From Lepisosteus oculatus (lineage: Eukaryota; Chordata; Actinopteri; Semionotiformes; Lepisosteidae): 64,000 nucleotides of DNA. Under the pieces are notes generated by a model that saw only the letters and a program-made list of their open reading frames with translations, made no database searches and was not told the DNA's origin. A program made the position numbers and the translations under genes. This document shows positions 11,201 to 23,200 of the stretch, one piece after another. The stretch lies in the NCBI RefSeq assembly GCF_040954835.1, contig NC_090714.1:4762501-4826500 (forward strand), read 5' to 3'. Position 1 is the stretch's first letter, and every line of letters starts with the position of its first letter.

Positions 11201-14200
11201 TAGTTGCTCATTAGAAAAATCTAGCCAGTACTTGGTGCTGTGTTAAAAAAGTCTCTTTGACGAGCTGAAACCTATTTTAGTTTAGAAGCTATCACCCACT
11301 TCGAAATCTCCTGCAGTCCCACAGAAAATCCACTCTTATGCACAAAATTAATTTCCGTGTTTTTTTTTGTCCAAACCACATTTTTCAATTACAATCTGTA
11401 ATACCGTGGAAGGATTATCAGTGCTTTTGAAAAGGACTTGCTTGCTGTTGTGTTTGTGAGGTAGCAATGCCTAGCCGTAAAATCTTATTTTTTGAAAGGC
11501 CCAGCTGGTAAAGAATCATTCGTTTCTGTTTTCAAGGATCAGTTGCCTAAGCTTGTTACATTCATGTGCTTTCATTAGAAATCTGTACTATGACATCAGC
11601 TGTCTTGCAGTTCCTTCTTGTTTAGTAGTGTTGATTTAAGAAAAAAAAGACTATGCAAAATACTGTTTTCAGTCTTTCAAAACCCAGAATAATATGCATC
11701 TCTTTGTTTTGTTGCCCTAATTATTGGGTGGCGTTGCTCCTTGAATTAGTTAAAAGTTGTCGAGTTTCCAGAACTATTATACAAGACAGCAACAGGATTG
11801 TTTTTAACTGTGTATAAATTCAAAATGTCTGAAACCAAGCATGGGTCAGATCAGAGCTCAAAACCACTTGTGGTTTTAGAAATCTAAAAGACCACTTCCC
11901 AACCCTGTTGTATTCTGCATTTTGACCTGCCTGATATGCAGGTCCATATTTTCTGCCATTATTAAACAAGCCATTTCACCCACGTGAGTTGTAGGCAGAC
12001 ATCATTCCCCACACTTTTCAGGCCAGAGCAAGCGTCTGCAGATTAGTGCCTCTAGCACTGCTGGACAAACCAGGCTGCAGGAGCTAATCTGAAAATGGGT
12101 TCAGGCAGGGCTGTCAGTGTCTAACAGAGATTAGCTACGTTCTCATCAAAGGGCGGGATAGCCCTGAGACCACGGTCATTCCCTCACGTGTACAAACAGT
12201 GGCCCAGAACAAGCCCAATGCTGGTTACCCAGTGTCTCTAGTTTCCATGGTGACAGGCCCTGTTCCCTACTGATATTTTACCCAAGAACCAGCATTCCTT
12301 TAGCACGCCATCTCAAGCATGAAAAAAAATCCTGTTGTTACCCGTTCCGGTGGCTAATTGACATTCTGGTTCCTGGCCACGTACGGCACTTTTTTCTTCC
12401 TGGGTGAAGATACAGTAGTAAACACTGTCTGTCTTCTGAGACCTTCTCTTATCCTGCTAGAGGATTAATCCTGACCCCTTCTGTCCTGTTCTGTAGACCT
12501 CTTCTTCTGATGTTTATTGAAGGACGGAAAAAGTTTGGAATTTCACAATTATATCACGTTGTCCACATTTTTGGCTTTAAGGAACTATGCCAAAACAACT
12601 GGCACAAATCACATTTATGTCCTTTCAGAGATTTCTTATTTTTTCAGTTTGGAAAGGAAATCTAGGGTTTGATTGTCTTATTGGAAATGCAGCTGCAGTC
12701 AACCCGACTGGTTCTAGAATTCTCTCTTGTGAAATTTATGTTCTGAAAAAGGTTTAGGTGAGTCTGCAATGTTGTCTTGAGATTTCTCTTAAATATACTG
12801 GTATGAGTATATCAGTCTGGCACAAAATAGAAAAGTTATTTCTCCGAGAGCAAAGGTATCTCGTTTGAATGCACTATTATCTTGTTTAAAAGCAAAATTT
12901 TTTTTTTCTCCTTGGTGCTAATAAGCTTCCGGACTTTCAGCAAGCAGTGAAAAAAGAGCCAGTTAGGATTTTAGGATTCATTCTTTTAGAAGCTGTTATC
13001 GGTAGTGTGTTCCACAAAATGACTGTCACGGGTTTTAAGCGTGGTTTTAGCCCAGTGGGGCTAAAATCAGCTGTGATTTTAAAACTGAAGCTCGGACCTT
13101 GAGAGAACCTGGAATTAAGGCTATATTGAGTAGTCGTAGTCGTAGTCGTAGTTTTAATCTCAGGACTTCAACGTTCGTTAAAAAGAGCAGGCAGGATCAC
13201 GGCTTTGGCTGTTTGAGGTCGAGTGGAACTGTCTGATCGTGTGAACTGTTTTTCACAAGATTTCTGGTTTACGCATTTAGTTCATACACTCAGGGTTTTT
13301 ACTACAGAAGCTGGTTCTGTGAGTCCATGTCATGAAGTTAATTATGAAGAGAGAAAGATGTGTGTTCATTGTACATCATCACTCTCTCCTCACCGGCTGT
13401 CAGAGAGGATATTTTGTCCACTTACCAAAGCCTTATGCTGTCATCTCGAAATACATGTTCCATTTCAAAGTTTATAAAGGTCCATATCTTATCATAAATT
13501 CTTTAATTATGATACTCCTGGTGTGAGTGCTTGCTATGAAATTGTTACAGGGAAAGGAACATACCTCTTTTGCCATTTATAGTTGTTTTTCTTCCTTGGC
13601 CTTGTGTGCTTAAATACTTTATGCTGTGACTAGTGCCCATGGACTTGGTAAAATGGAACCTAAGGAGCACAGGGATATACTGTATGATAGTATTAAAGTC
13701 AGAAAAGAGAATAAAAACAACTCAATTTACAGAAGTTTAAAATATCCTGTGAAAAAAAATGGTGTAATAGTCTTGTGATTCAAGATTGAGCAAACTACAG
13801 TAAAATGTATCCTTTACATTGAATGTAGGAAAAGAGAAAATAGCTGTCTTTTTACTGAAAATAGCTGTCTTTGTAGTGTATTTGTACTGTATTGTAACCC
13901 TGCTGGCAAAGTATTATTCTTTCTAAACTAAATTGTTCCCGCTGTGATGCTCAGTGTTAGGGATCAATAGGTACAATGAGCAGAGATGAGATTAATAGTA
14001 AGTAAGATGTAGAGAAGAGAAATTGCGCCCATTCCTGAATAAATTGTGAATGTTTTTTTTGCTGAAGGGTTTCTTTCCTCATTAGTATGGAGTTCGGGTG
14101 TTTTCAAAGACAACTTGAGGCTTTATTGCCGCGTGTGATGGTATCTGATTGGCATGAAAGCAAGGAGCTAATAGCTCTTTGAACTCGCTGCTATTTCTTT

Positions 14201-17200
14201 CGAGGAATCAGTCAGGCTCTTCCTTCCTTAGGTAGATAAAAAAGAAACAGAAGACATCTTATTTACTGAAGGGGTGTTCTTCTTTCCTTTTCTTGATTCC
14301 TTATTGTATCTCTTTATTGTTACACTTCGGCGGAGCAATTACAGATTGGATTTGAAAGTCCAGCGCAGGGCACACACAGACACAAACACGCGCTCTCTCA
14401 CCAGGGCCAATTTTCCCAGAATCCAATGAACTTATTGTAACTTAACGTATGTTTTTGGACTGTGGGAGGAAATGGGAGCACCCAGAGGAAAGCCACGGGA
14501 ACACAGGGAGAACATACAAACTCCACACAGACAGCACCCCAGGAAATGAACCCAGGGCCCCATTGCTAAGATTGCATCTTAGTTTCAGGTTAAGTACCTT
14601 GTAGATCAGTAATATTTACTATTATTAAATTAGTTATTTGAAGTTGAACACTTGTGTGACATTTTGGTATCTTAAAGCTCAGTGATGAAAAATGAAGATA
14701 TTACACTTATGGTTTAAAATATAATGGGACAAAAACGTGATCTAATAGAACGATAACTGAATAGCTTCTAGACTATTCAGGTCATTTTAAAACAAACTGT
14801 TCTAAATAGTAAATAATAACATAAAAGGTTTAGATGTAAGAATCTTATTTTTAAACCCGCAGTAGAGGTGTATGGCTGAGTTTCCGATATGTTGCTGACC
14901 ATAGATCCCTTCTTTGTGCCCATGGATATCATCACTGAATGTAGTTAACAGCTCAGGTGTCAGCTCAGGTGTCTTTTCAATGTGCCAAATTCCTCACCTT
15001 CCGGAGGGCTGTGGATAAACCGTTCTCTAGTGGTCATGCACTGCTGAAGACACACATGTACTGTATGTGCAGGCGTTGCTGTTACAGCCATATAGACCTA
15101 CAGTACAGTGGCACTTCCTCAAACCACAGTAGCCCGGTATACTGTACTGTATCTCCTGTAGGACAGCCATTGAAAACCTTCCTTCCTTTGTCCCCATCTA
15201 GTGGCAGTAAGAGTGGGGTGCATCAAAGCAGCAGGTTAACAGAACAGAGCTTTGAGAAGGGTATTCTAAGCAGAACCTGAACCCTTTGAAGGTGCCTGTG
15301 TTGAAACTGCATTTGACATAACAGTCTCTTGACAAAAATGCCTTTCTCTGCGCAGCTCATTTACAGGACCTTTCAAAATGCTCGTTTAAAGGTTTCTCTC
15401 ATTCGATTTTAAGGAACACGTGTAACTTTTTTTTCCCCGTAACTAAGACATTCATGTGATGAACAGGAGCGTTTGTAATGCTTTTGTGTCTGTATGCATG
15501 GAGGGGTTAGCATTGTCTTACGTTTGTGTGAATTAGGGTTCTTAAATATACTGAGGATTATCTCTGCAAGTGTGTGACACTAGCGGATTGTAATGTACAG
15601 ACAGTGGGAACTAAAATCTTTTGTTTCTGCTTGCAAATGGGTTGGAAAATGCTTTAGACAGATTAAGCAAAAGAAAGCACTCATCTTTAAATAAATCTTT
15701 GCCAGAGGAGGCTGAAGGCGGGGTGTCATTGTGGAACGTCCAACTGATCAAGAACTGTAATCTGATCTTTCGTATAAATGTGGCGTATAGTAAACTGCTT
15801 TTAGCAAGTTAAGCAAAGCAAAGCTGGGACTAGGCAGCACTGAGATATCCAGGGCCAAATCTAAGGAATTTAGATTTCAGGTTTAGAAAATTAGGTTGCA
15901 GTTATAAGTGGTGTTGATGGCCCAGGAGGTCTCGATCGCTTCCCTATGATGTTAACCACAGTCACTGTGCTGTCGTTCAGATGAAACATTAAGCGGAGGT
16001 CCTGACTACTTGCCCATTCAAGATTGCGTGGCACTGTCCAGAAGTGTCCAGGGGTTTTACCCCACCAGTGTCCACTCCGCAATTGCCAAGAATTCCCCCT
16101 TAATTGACTTGGTGAACCGGTTTCTCACGTCTCCACCTGTCCAGCCGTGTAGTGGGGCTGTTGGCATGTGCGTCACCCGGCGGGAGAGGAAGTGAGGACA
16201 GCCAAATGTTATCACAGCTCTTCTCCTTTCATGTCGAAGTCATTTTAAAAGTGGGTCCTTCCCACCGGGCGCAATGTGTCTTCTCTCCCTTTGGCTTTCT
16301 CAGCTTCCGCCCTACAGCTTGGTCTCTCTGTTGTTTTGTTTTTGTTTTTTCCAGGAGCTGCGCTGCCTTCCCACTCTGCGCTCTCCGGCTGTTGGCGCTG
16401 CGCCCCGCTTGCTTCCATTCCATCTCGAATCTGTGCCCCTGTGCTGAGCCCAGGGGCCACGAGGGGCCCCACACTCCTCTCATTGACCAAACTCTCTGCT
16501 GCTGCCGCCCCACCGCCGCTCGATGCCTTTCCTCCTCTTCGTTCGATTTTTATTTCTCAGAATCGTTTCTCTGCGTGGTCTCCAGTCCACCTGCTGTGAA
16601 CAATGTTGTCTTTTGCTCCCCTTTCTCTGCCCTCCCATCTTATTTTTCCATTCTGAGCGCACTCAAACTCCTGACTCATCGTTATTTGGGAGCTGCACGG
16701 AACTTATTTGGATTCGAAACCATTTACCTACTGTATGCCTCCCCTTCTACCAAAAAAACCCCCCACACATCACTGCACTTCATCAATGATTGTTCAAGCA
16801 CATCCCCTTCCTCTTCCTAACCTGAATGAGCTGGTGATCAACACTTTTCAAGGGCTTGGATCTGTGAGGCAGTTATTTCTCAAGTTTTTCGGTTCTGAAG
16901 GAACTTCGGCAGGTATTCCTCAACTGTAGTTTCTTGTCCGTGCAAACTCTTAGTTAGATAATTGGCTCACTTAACTAATTAACTGGGTTTATTTATCCTA
17001 AAACATGTTATTTGAGATGTTAGTAATTGCAAATGCTCATTGAATACTCACTCATTCTACATTAAGATGCCCTAGTTAATGAAGGATGCAATGTGACTGC
17101 TTGGTCGTAATTTCTGTACAGATGTTTGACAGGTACTGTACTTACAGGTGTGTCTTGAGACAGAAGGCTGAATTAGGGAGAGCCTACAACCTTTGTGAGT

Positions 17201-20200
17201 GTTAGGCTGTTCAAAGGAAAGTGTCTGAAGAACAGGAGTACAAAAGTAAAATATGCTTAGTGGGAAACATGTTAAATTTAGGCTGGTGGTATGCTTTCTG
17301 TCACTGAAATGATGCTTATTATTTAATGAGTGAGGAGATCCATTGGCAACCTGGTCTCATGACATGAGACTTTGCCAGTCATATGTGTGGAAATTCAAGA
17401 CTCGCATACAGAAATGTTTAACTGTATTCTTTTACAATGAGCCTAGACCCTGTGCAAATGGAGTAAGTGTATAGTCAATTTAGGAATGTACTGTAGCAGT
17501 TTGACCCAGTACCGAAGAAGACTACGCTCATGTTTGATTAAAGCACTGAATTTAATGTACTCATATTTGCTTTAAACTTTAAAGAACAGGTAAAAACAAG
17601 TTAGTTTAAAGTTTTTTTTTTACCACAAACCCCGAAAGAGCAAAAGGAGATTGGATTGTTGTTGTTTTTTTGTACTGTTAAATAAGTTTTCGGACTATGA
17701 GTTATACCACAACCAGAGTGCACAAGTTGAATCACAGGGCACAATCCACTTTTATCCAACGCGTTATAGGAATGTGGAACAAGCTACACTGACATGTTCT
17801 TCAAGTAGATACTCTGACTTCTTTGAAGAACCAGCTGGATGACATCCTCTGATTAATTAACGGATAACAGGCTGGACTGAATCGTCTCATTTGGGACTCA
17901 CCATTCTTATGTTGTTAAGTACCTGGCAGTGTAGTGCCAACTACTGTATCATGCTTATTGCTCAGCAAGAACACAGATTAGAGCAGGGTTCCCAAATGCA
18001 GTCCGTCAGATCTCTTACTTGTTCAACCTCAACAATCTAATTTAAATAATTATTTGCTGATTTGGAGATGTTGCTGCTGATTGAAAGAGACCTACAGTAA
18101 GAAACCCCCAAGAAGGGAGTTGGGTTAATGGATGCTTTGAGTCGAGGTTCTGAGTCCTGATCCTGGAGGACACCTTTGGCTCCTGGATTTTGCTCCAACC
18201 AGGCCCTTTATCATCAGTGCTCATTGGTGTCTCTTAACGGATCTGCTTGCAGGTTTTCACTTTTTTTCTGCACTCAGGCCTTGGTTTAAAAATATATTGA
18301 TTAAAATGCATTATTTCCAACAACGTCAGCACAAAGACTATCATGCAGTCACTCCACACCCTGAAAATTAAGATGTTGCTTGCTTTTCTTGACTGAACAC
18401 ATCTTCACAGGTGACCAGTTGATTATGAACGGACAGAGGGTAGGAATTACACTGTTATCAGTCAACAGCCACACTCGCAGTCTTTCCCAAACAATTTGAC
18501 TTCTGCTTCAGTCCGACTCCTCAATGAGTGTAGCCCTAAAACTCGCTAACTAGAGCGTTCATATTGATTTGGATTCTCATTCAACATTAAAAGAACTGGA
18601 AGCAAATAGAAACAAAGACCTCAAATAGAAAATTGAAATACATTACCCTGTGATGAAGAAGCGGACCGGAGCAAAAAGCAAAAGAAGCAGTGTTATGTCA
18701 GAACCAGGACAGAGATCCACTGTACTGGGGTATTCTTGAAACAAAGGCTTGGAGGAGCAGGAGAAAGAGCTTAAACAAGCCAGCAAATCAGCTAATTGTA
18801 GCAATTAGCACTGAGGATTAATTAAAACCAGCAGACAGAGCTGTACTTGAGGAACAGAAAAGAGAAATACTGTTTTGGAAAGTTCAACCACTGTAACGTT
18901 TCATGACCTATATATTTTGGCTGGAGTGAAAATATTGAAAGTCTCATTACCCAAGGCAGTGTCTTGTGCGATCCGTACTGAGAATCCCATCTGTAGGAAA
19001 TGGGCAACAGGTGTTATGAGTGTGTGTTTTCCTGCCGCTGTGTGCCGCGCTGATGGTGCAACTCTGGTCTCCACACAGGCGGTCCCAGGTGATCGACAGG
19101 TTCGAGACACTGGAGGCAGAGAATGCGGAGCGCATGGAGACCAGCTCCTCCTCGGAACTCCTCTCATCAGCCAGCGCCCCTCGGCAAAGCCGCAGCGAGA
19201 GGCGGCCCTGCCCCAGGAAACAGGTACCGCCAGCGTGTGTGCCTGGGCGTCCACTCCCGTGTGTCTCTTTACATTGCAGAGCCCTGGGCTTATGTTCTGG
19301 AAGAACCACTAGTGTGCACCTGGGCATCCGCTCCCGTGTGTCTCTTTACACTGCAGAGCCCTGGGTTTATGTAGTGGAAGAACCACTAGTGTGCACCTGG
19401 GCGTCCGTTCCCGTGTGTCTCTTTACACTGCAGAGCCCTGGGCTAACGAACTGGAAGAACCACTAGTGTGCACCTGGGCATCCGCTCCCATGTGACTCTT
19501 TACACTGCAGAGCCCTGGCCTAATGAACTGGAAGAACATGCAGTATAGTGAGTCACAACACCCAGCAGTCAGAAAGTAACAAACACAACTGCACAAACAT
19601 CAGGCCAGGTTTAAGGCAGGTATTTCCTACCACTGTTGTGAAAGTACTGCGGAAATATCCACAGCACTTCTGGGAGAGTTGGCGAAGGGAGCTCTTTGCC
19701 CATGATGTATCTGATTGTGTAGTTTTTTTGTTACCTGTTGCCGTTGTATTTTTACATAAATGCAAAACTCCACCATGGACAACTTTCTCCAACAAAACAG
19801 GAACTTGTCCTGTAGCAAAACACTGATCTGGTTATGAGAACTTGTTTTTTTTCTTTTGACAAAGTGATATAGGTGCATGAAGTGAAAGTTGTCCATTTGG
19901 TTGCGTTTAACGTTGTGCTTGGCAATCTGATTCTGCTTGTAACAGAAGCAGTATCAGTATTGTAGTGTATGGCCATGAATGCTGTTGCCACCTAGCCTGA
20001 CATCACTTCTCCAGAGGGGCTGGAGTGCCCTCTGCTGGGCTGAAGCAGTGATAATGCCAGATACGCACCTTGCAAGCACAACAGTCCCAACTGTAAAGCA
20101 ATGACATGCAGCCTTGCAACACTGGGAACCAGATTTCAAGTTTCAGGGGTCTGGATCTTTGTGCTGTAAAAGTCATGCAGTGAGCTCAACTAGCCTTCAT

Positions 20201-23200
20201 TGCAGTAACCTTCCTTTTATTCTGGGATGTCCTGATGCAGTCCTGTGTCCCCTGGCTGTTTTTCAGGAATTTTCTCTGGACGCGCCGAAGGAAAGATCCG
20301 TTCCTGATGTGTCCACCTCTGCCATCTCCCCCTACCGCCGAGCTAAGTCCTTGGACAGGAGAGCGACTGAGTCCAACATGACAGTAAGACATCGGCAGGA
20401 TACAAAAATACAGGCTGAGCAACTGAACACGGGGAACACAGGCCGGCCCTTGACATTCCTAATACAGCTGGTTCTAGTGCTCAGATCAGTGGAAAACTGA
20501 CGGGCAGCTTGAACTGATACAAGAAAGACGATAATAGGTTAACCCCCAGGCTAATGCTTTGACTTAAACATTTAGTAGACACTGTAGATCTTATTATAGC
20601 CAGGGTAAAAAAGGTGGACTTGTAAAAGTCTAACATTGTTTCATCCTACAGTATCATACATTGATATTTCTTGAAATTGTGTTTGTTATAGAGGTAGACA
20701 TGTATAATGGCTTCATAATCCCTTCATAATGGCTACGCAAGACATTGTAATCATATGAAGGGGGAACATGCTATTTGTTGTAGCAGCACGTCATACCAAA
20801 TACTATACATGGCGTTACTAAAAGCTTTATAAAGCATGTATATGTTTATAATGTCTTGTGTATGAGTTCTTAAGGGATTATGAAGCCATTATGCTGCTAC
20901 ATTCAAATCAAGCTTTACTAGATGTTTTTACAGTATGAAGGGAACAAGCAAGGATTCTCAGCATATCATTGCTGTGAGGATTAAGTAAGGTTCTGTCATT
21001 TCCTGCTGTGTTCGACAATGTTGCTCAATGTCTCAACCAAATTTTTGAGATGATGATTATTATTGGTAGTAATATCCTTTGCAATAATGGACTGCTGTCT
21101 TCTTTTAGATTTGGGTTATTCACTGTTGTTGTTTATTACCACGGGCAGTGCCTCCCGTGCAGTCACATGGTTTAATCTTCCTAGTTGCATGGGGCCGTTA
21201 TAGCCCAGGGAAACTGTATCCTGGAGGATTGCACTCTCCTGGGAAGTTGAGTTCCCATCCCTGGCTGTTATTAAAGTTTAAGGAGCCCCCTCACACCACG
21301 TGAACTGCAGCTGTCAGAATTGCCCTGGGCTATAAATAGAGTGAGGAGACATTTAAGCCACTGGGGGCTGTGTTGTGAGAGAAAAAGGGGGAGACGGTGT
21401 CTTTCTAGTCAGTGTGACCAATGAAGCTGAACAGAACCAAGGTAGGCCTCTTGGCTCAGTCCTGCACGTTTGCGGTAATTGGTTGTGCTCCTCTTGCTCC
21501 TGTATCTTGGTAGAGTTCCAGTGCAGTAACAACCAAGCGGAGCAGAAGAGAGAATAAATGCTTTCCTATTCATACAGAGCGCCGGCATTCATTCAAACTG
21601 TAGGCTGACGCGACTGCAGACCAAAATCTTTTTTATGTGCAACCACAGCAAGCAGCACGTGGAGCTTTGTATTTGTGGGTCATTTGCAGTTAGTCTGTTT
21701 CTGTCTTGTCCTTTGAGCTGAGAGGGACCAGAAAAAAAGGTTCTCGGAGGATAAATGCTATAGTTAACGATCAAATCGCTCAAAACCCTGTTTTTAAGCA
21801 AGTTCAGTCTGCTGAATGTTTCTAATTGTTGTAGAGACTGTCGGTTTGAGTGTGAAAGCAGTGAACAGGAATGATATTGCAAGGCGTTTTCAATCAAGGA
21901 TGTCAATGCTGTGTATAAGAGTATCTTACGGCACAGGACAAAGTAAATGACCCATCACAGAGTGCGTCCCAACTCATTTTTGTGTACTCATTTTTGGAGC
22001 TCATGCGACCACTTCTCTTAAAGTAGGAATATATGCCATTCTCTGCAGCTGTGATTTCACCATTATAAATCTGAAAAAAGGTTGCTAAGTTTAATTCACA
22101 TCAAAGTTAAATATCCAGAAAAATAACAGAGATTGATTATGCTGTGTGTTTGGTTCCTATCTTACTGTGTTGGCACTGGTTGCCCTACAGGGCAGTGTGG
22201 AGTTGGTTATACTTAAGATATGGTGAAAAAAATACAACTTTAGTGATTTCAAAGGATAAACTGTTCTGTTAGTAAGCCCATATTTAACTCCTCAATCTAC
22301 TGAATGGTGATGAATTTTATATGCAGAAATTTCTATTCTGAAATATACGGTCACTGTTGGAAATGGCTGTTAATTCTGAACTATTAGTATCTGGCTTCTC
22401 AAAGAGTTGCTGAGGAACGTCAGGGAGCCTGACTCTCTTGTTTTTAAGACCTTGACTTACTCTGAGGATCATGGGGCATAGAAATGGCCAAGGTAAAGAC
22501 AATGTAGTGTTAAAGATCTATAATTGACTGCTGGAGAAATTGTGTGATAACAGTAATCCGAAGGTTGTCATGTTTTTGTGGGCAATTGAAGCATTTTTTA
22601 ACAGTTTCTTGATGTTGCTTTTTTCAGCCTGACTTATTGAATTTCAAGAAAGGATGGATGACCAAATTGTATGAAGATGGGCTGGTAAGTGCTACCTAAT
22701 CTTAAAAATGTGGAAGAGACTTGGATTTGTTACAGTATTGTCCTGACTCTGAGCCATTGTCTTATTTCTAGTGGAAGAAGCACTGGTTTGTCCTAACAGA
22801 TCAGAGTCTGAGGTACTACAGGGACTCAGTTGCTGAGGAGGTAGGTCAGGTTTTATCATATGGCTTGAACAGACGGGCTTTTAGGTGCTGAGATTTACAA
22901 TTTACAATGAAGTTTCTTCAGTGTTGAGGAATCACACTCAGTTTATAGAAAAAAAAGTATGTATCGAAATGAGTGATTAAGGACAGAAGATAAAACAACA
23001 GCAATGCAATATCTTTTTTTCCAAAGAAGAAATCATTTTTTTTTACTATGGGGTAAATGAGTAAGAAGCATAAATTAGTTGCTTCTGCTCTAACTTCTCT
23101 TTCAGATAATTATACAATTATACTTGAAACTTAGATAGTGTTACCAGTTTCTCTTAGTTCATGTCATCTTAGAATATGCTATAAATTCGAGAAAAAGCAG

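Larger units (their letters stand above)
9688..19078 (+). other. MPRIP intron (about 9.4 kb)
   Basis: Contains the inverted-repeat element at 9736-10304, SINE copies at 14335-14580 and about 15885-16195, a retroelement-like stretch at 17690-17910 and a dispersed repeat at 17975-18235. A GC-rich, pyrimidine-rich patch at 16200-16560 gives long open frames but no recognisable protein. No exon is supported. Confidence 0.7.
20384..22627 (+). other. MPRIP intron
   Basis: Holds a foldback element (20704-20892) and an LTR-like or promoter-like block (about 21125-21610). The remainder is AT-rich with nothing recognised. Confidence 0.7.

Noticed and set aside
16152..16820. 222-codon open frame on the + strand in an MPRIP intron
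   Set aside because: Cys/Ser/Phe-rich composition from pyrimidine-rich DNA, no known motif, overlapping open frames on the other strand, and an exon here would have to preserve phase 2 between 9687 and 19079.
19020..19466. Open frames running through 19079-19466
   Set aside because: They arise from exon sequence continuing into the 77-bp tandem repeat. The spliced frame leaves at 19223.
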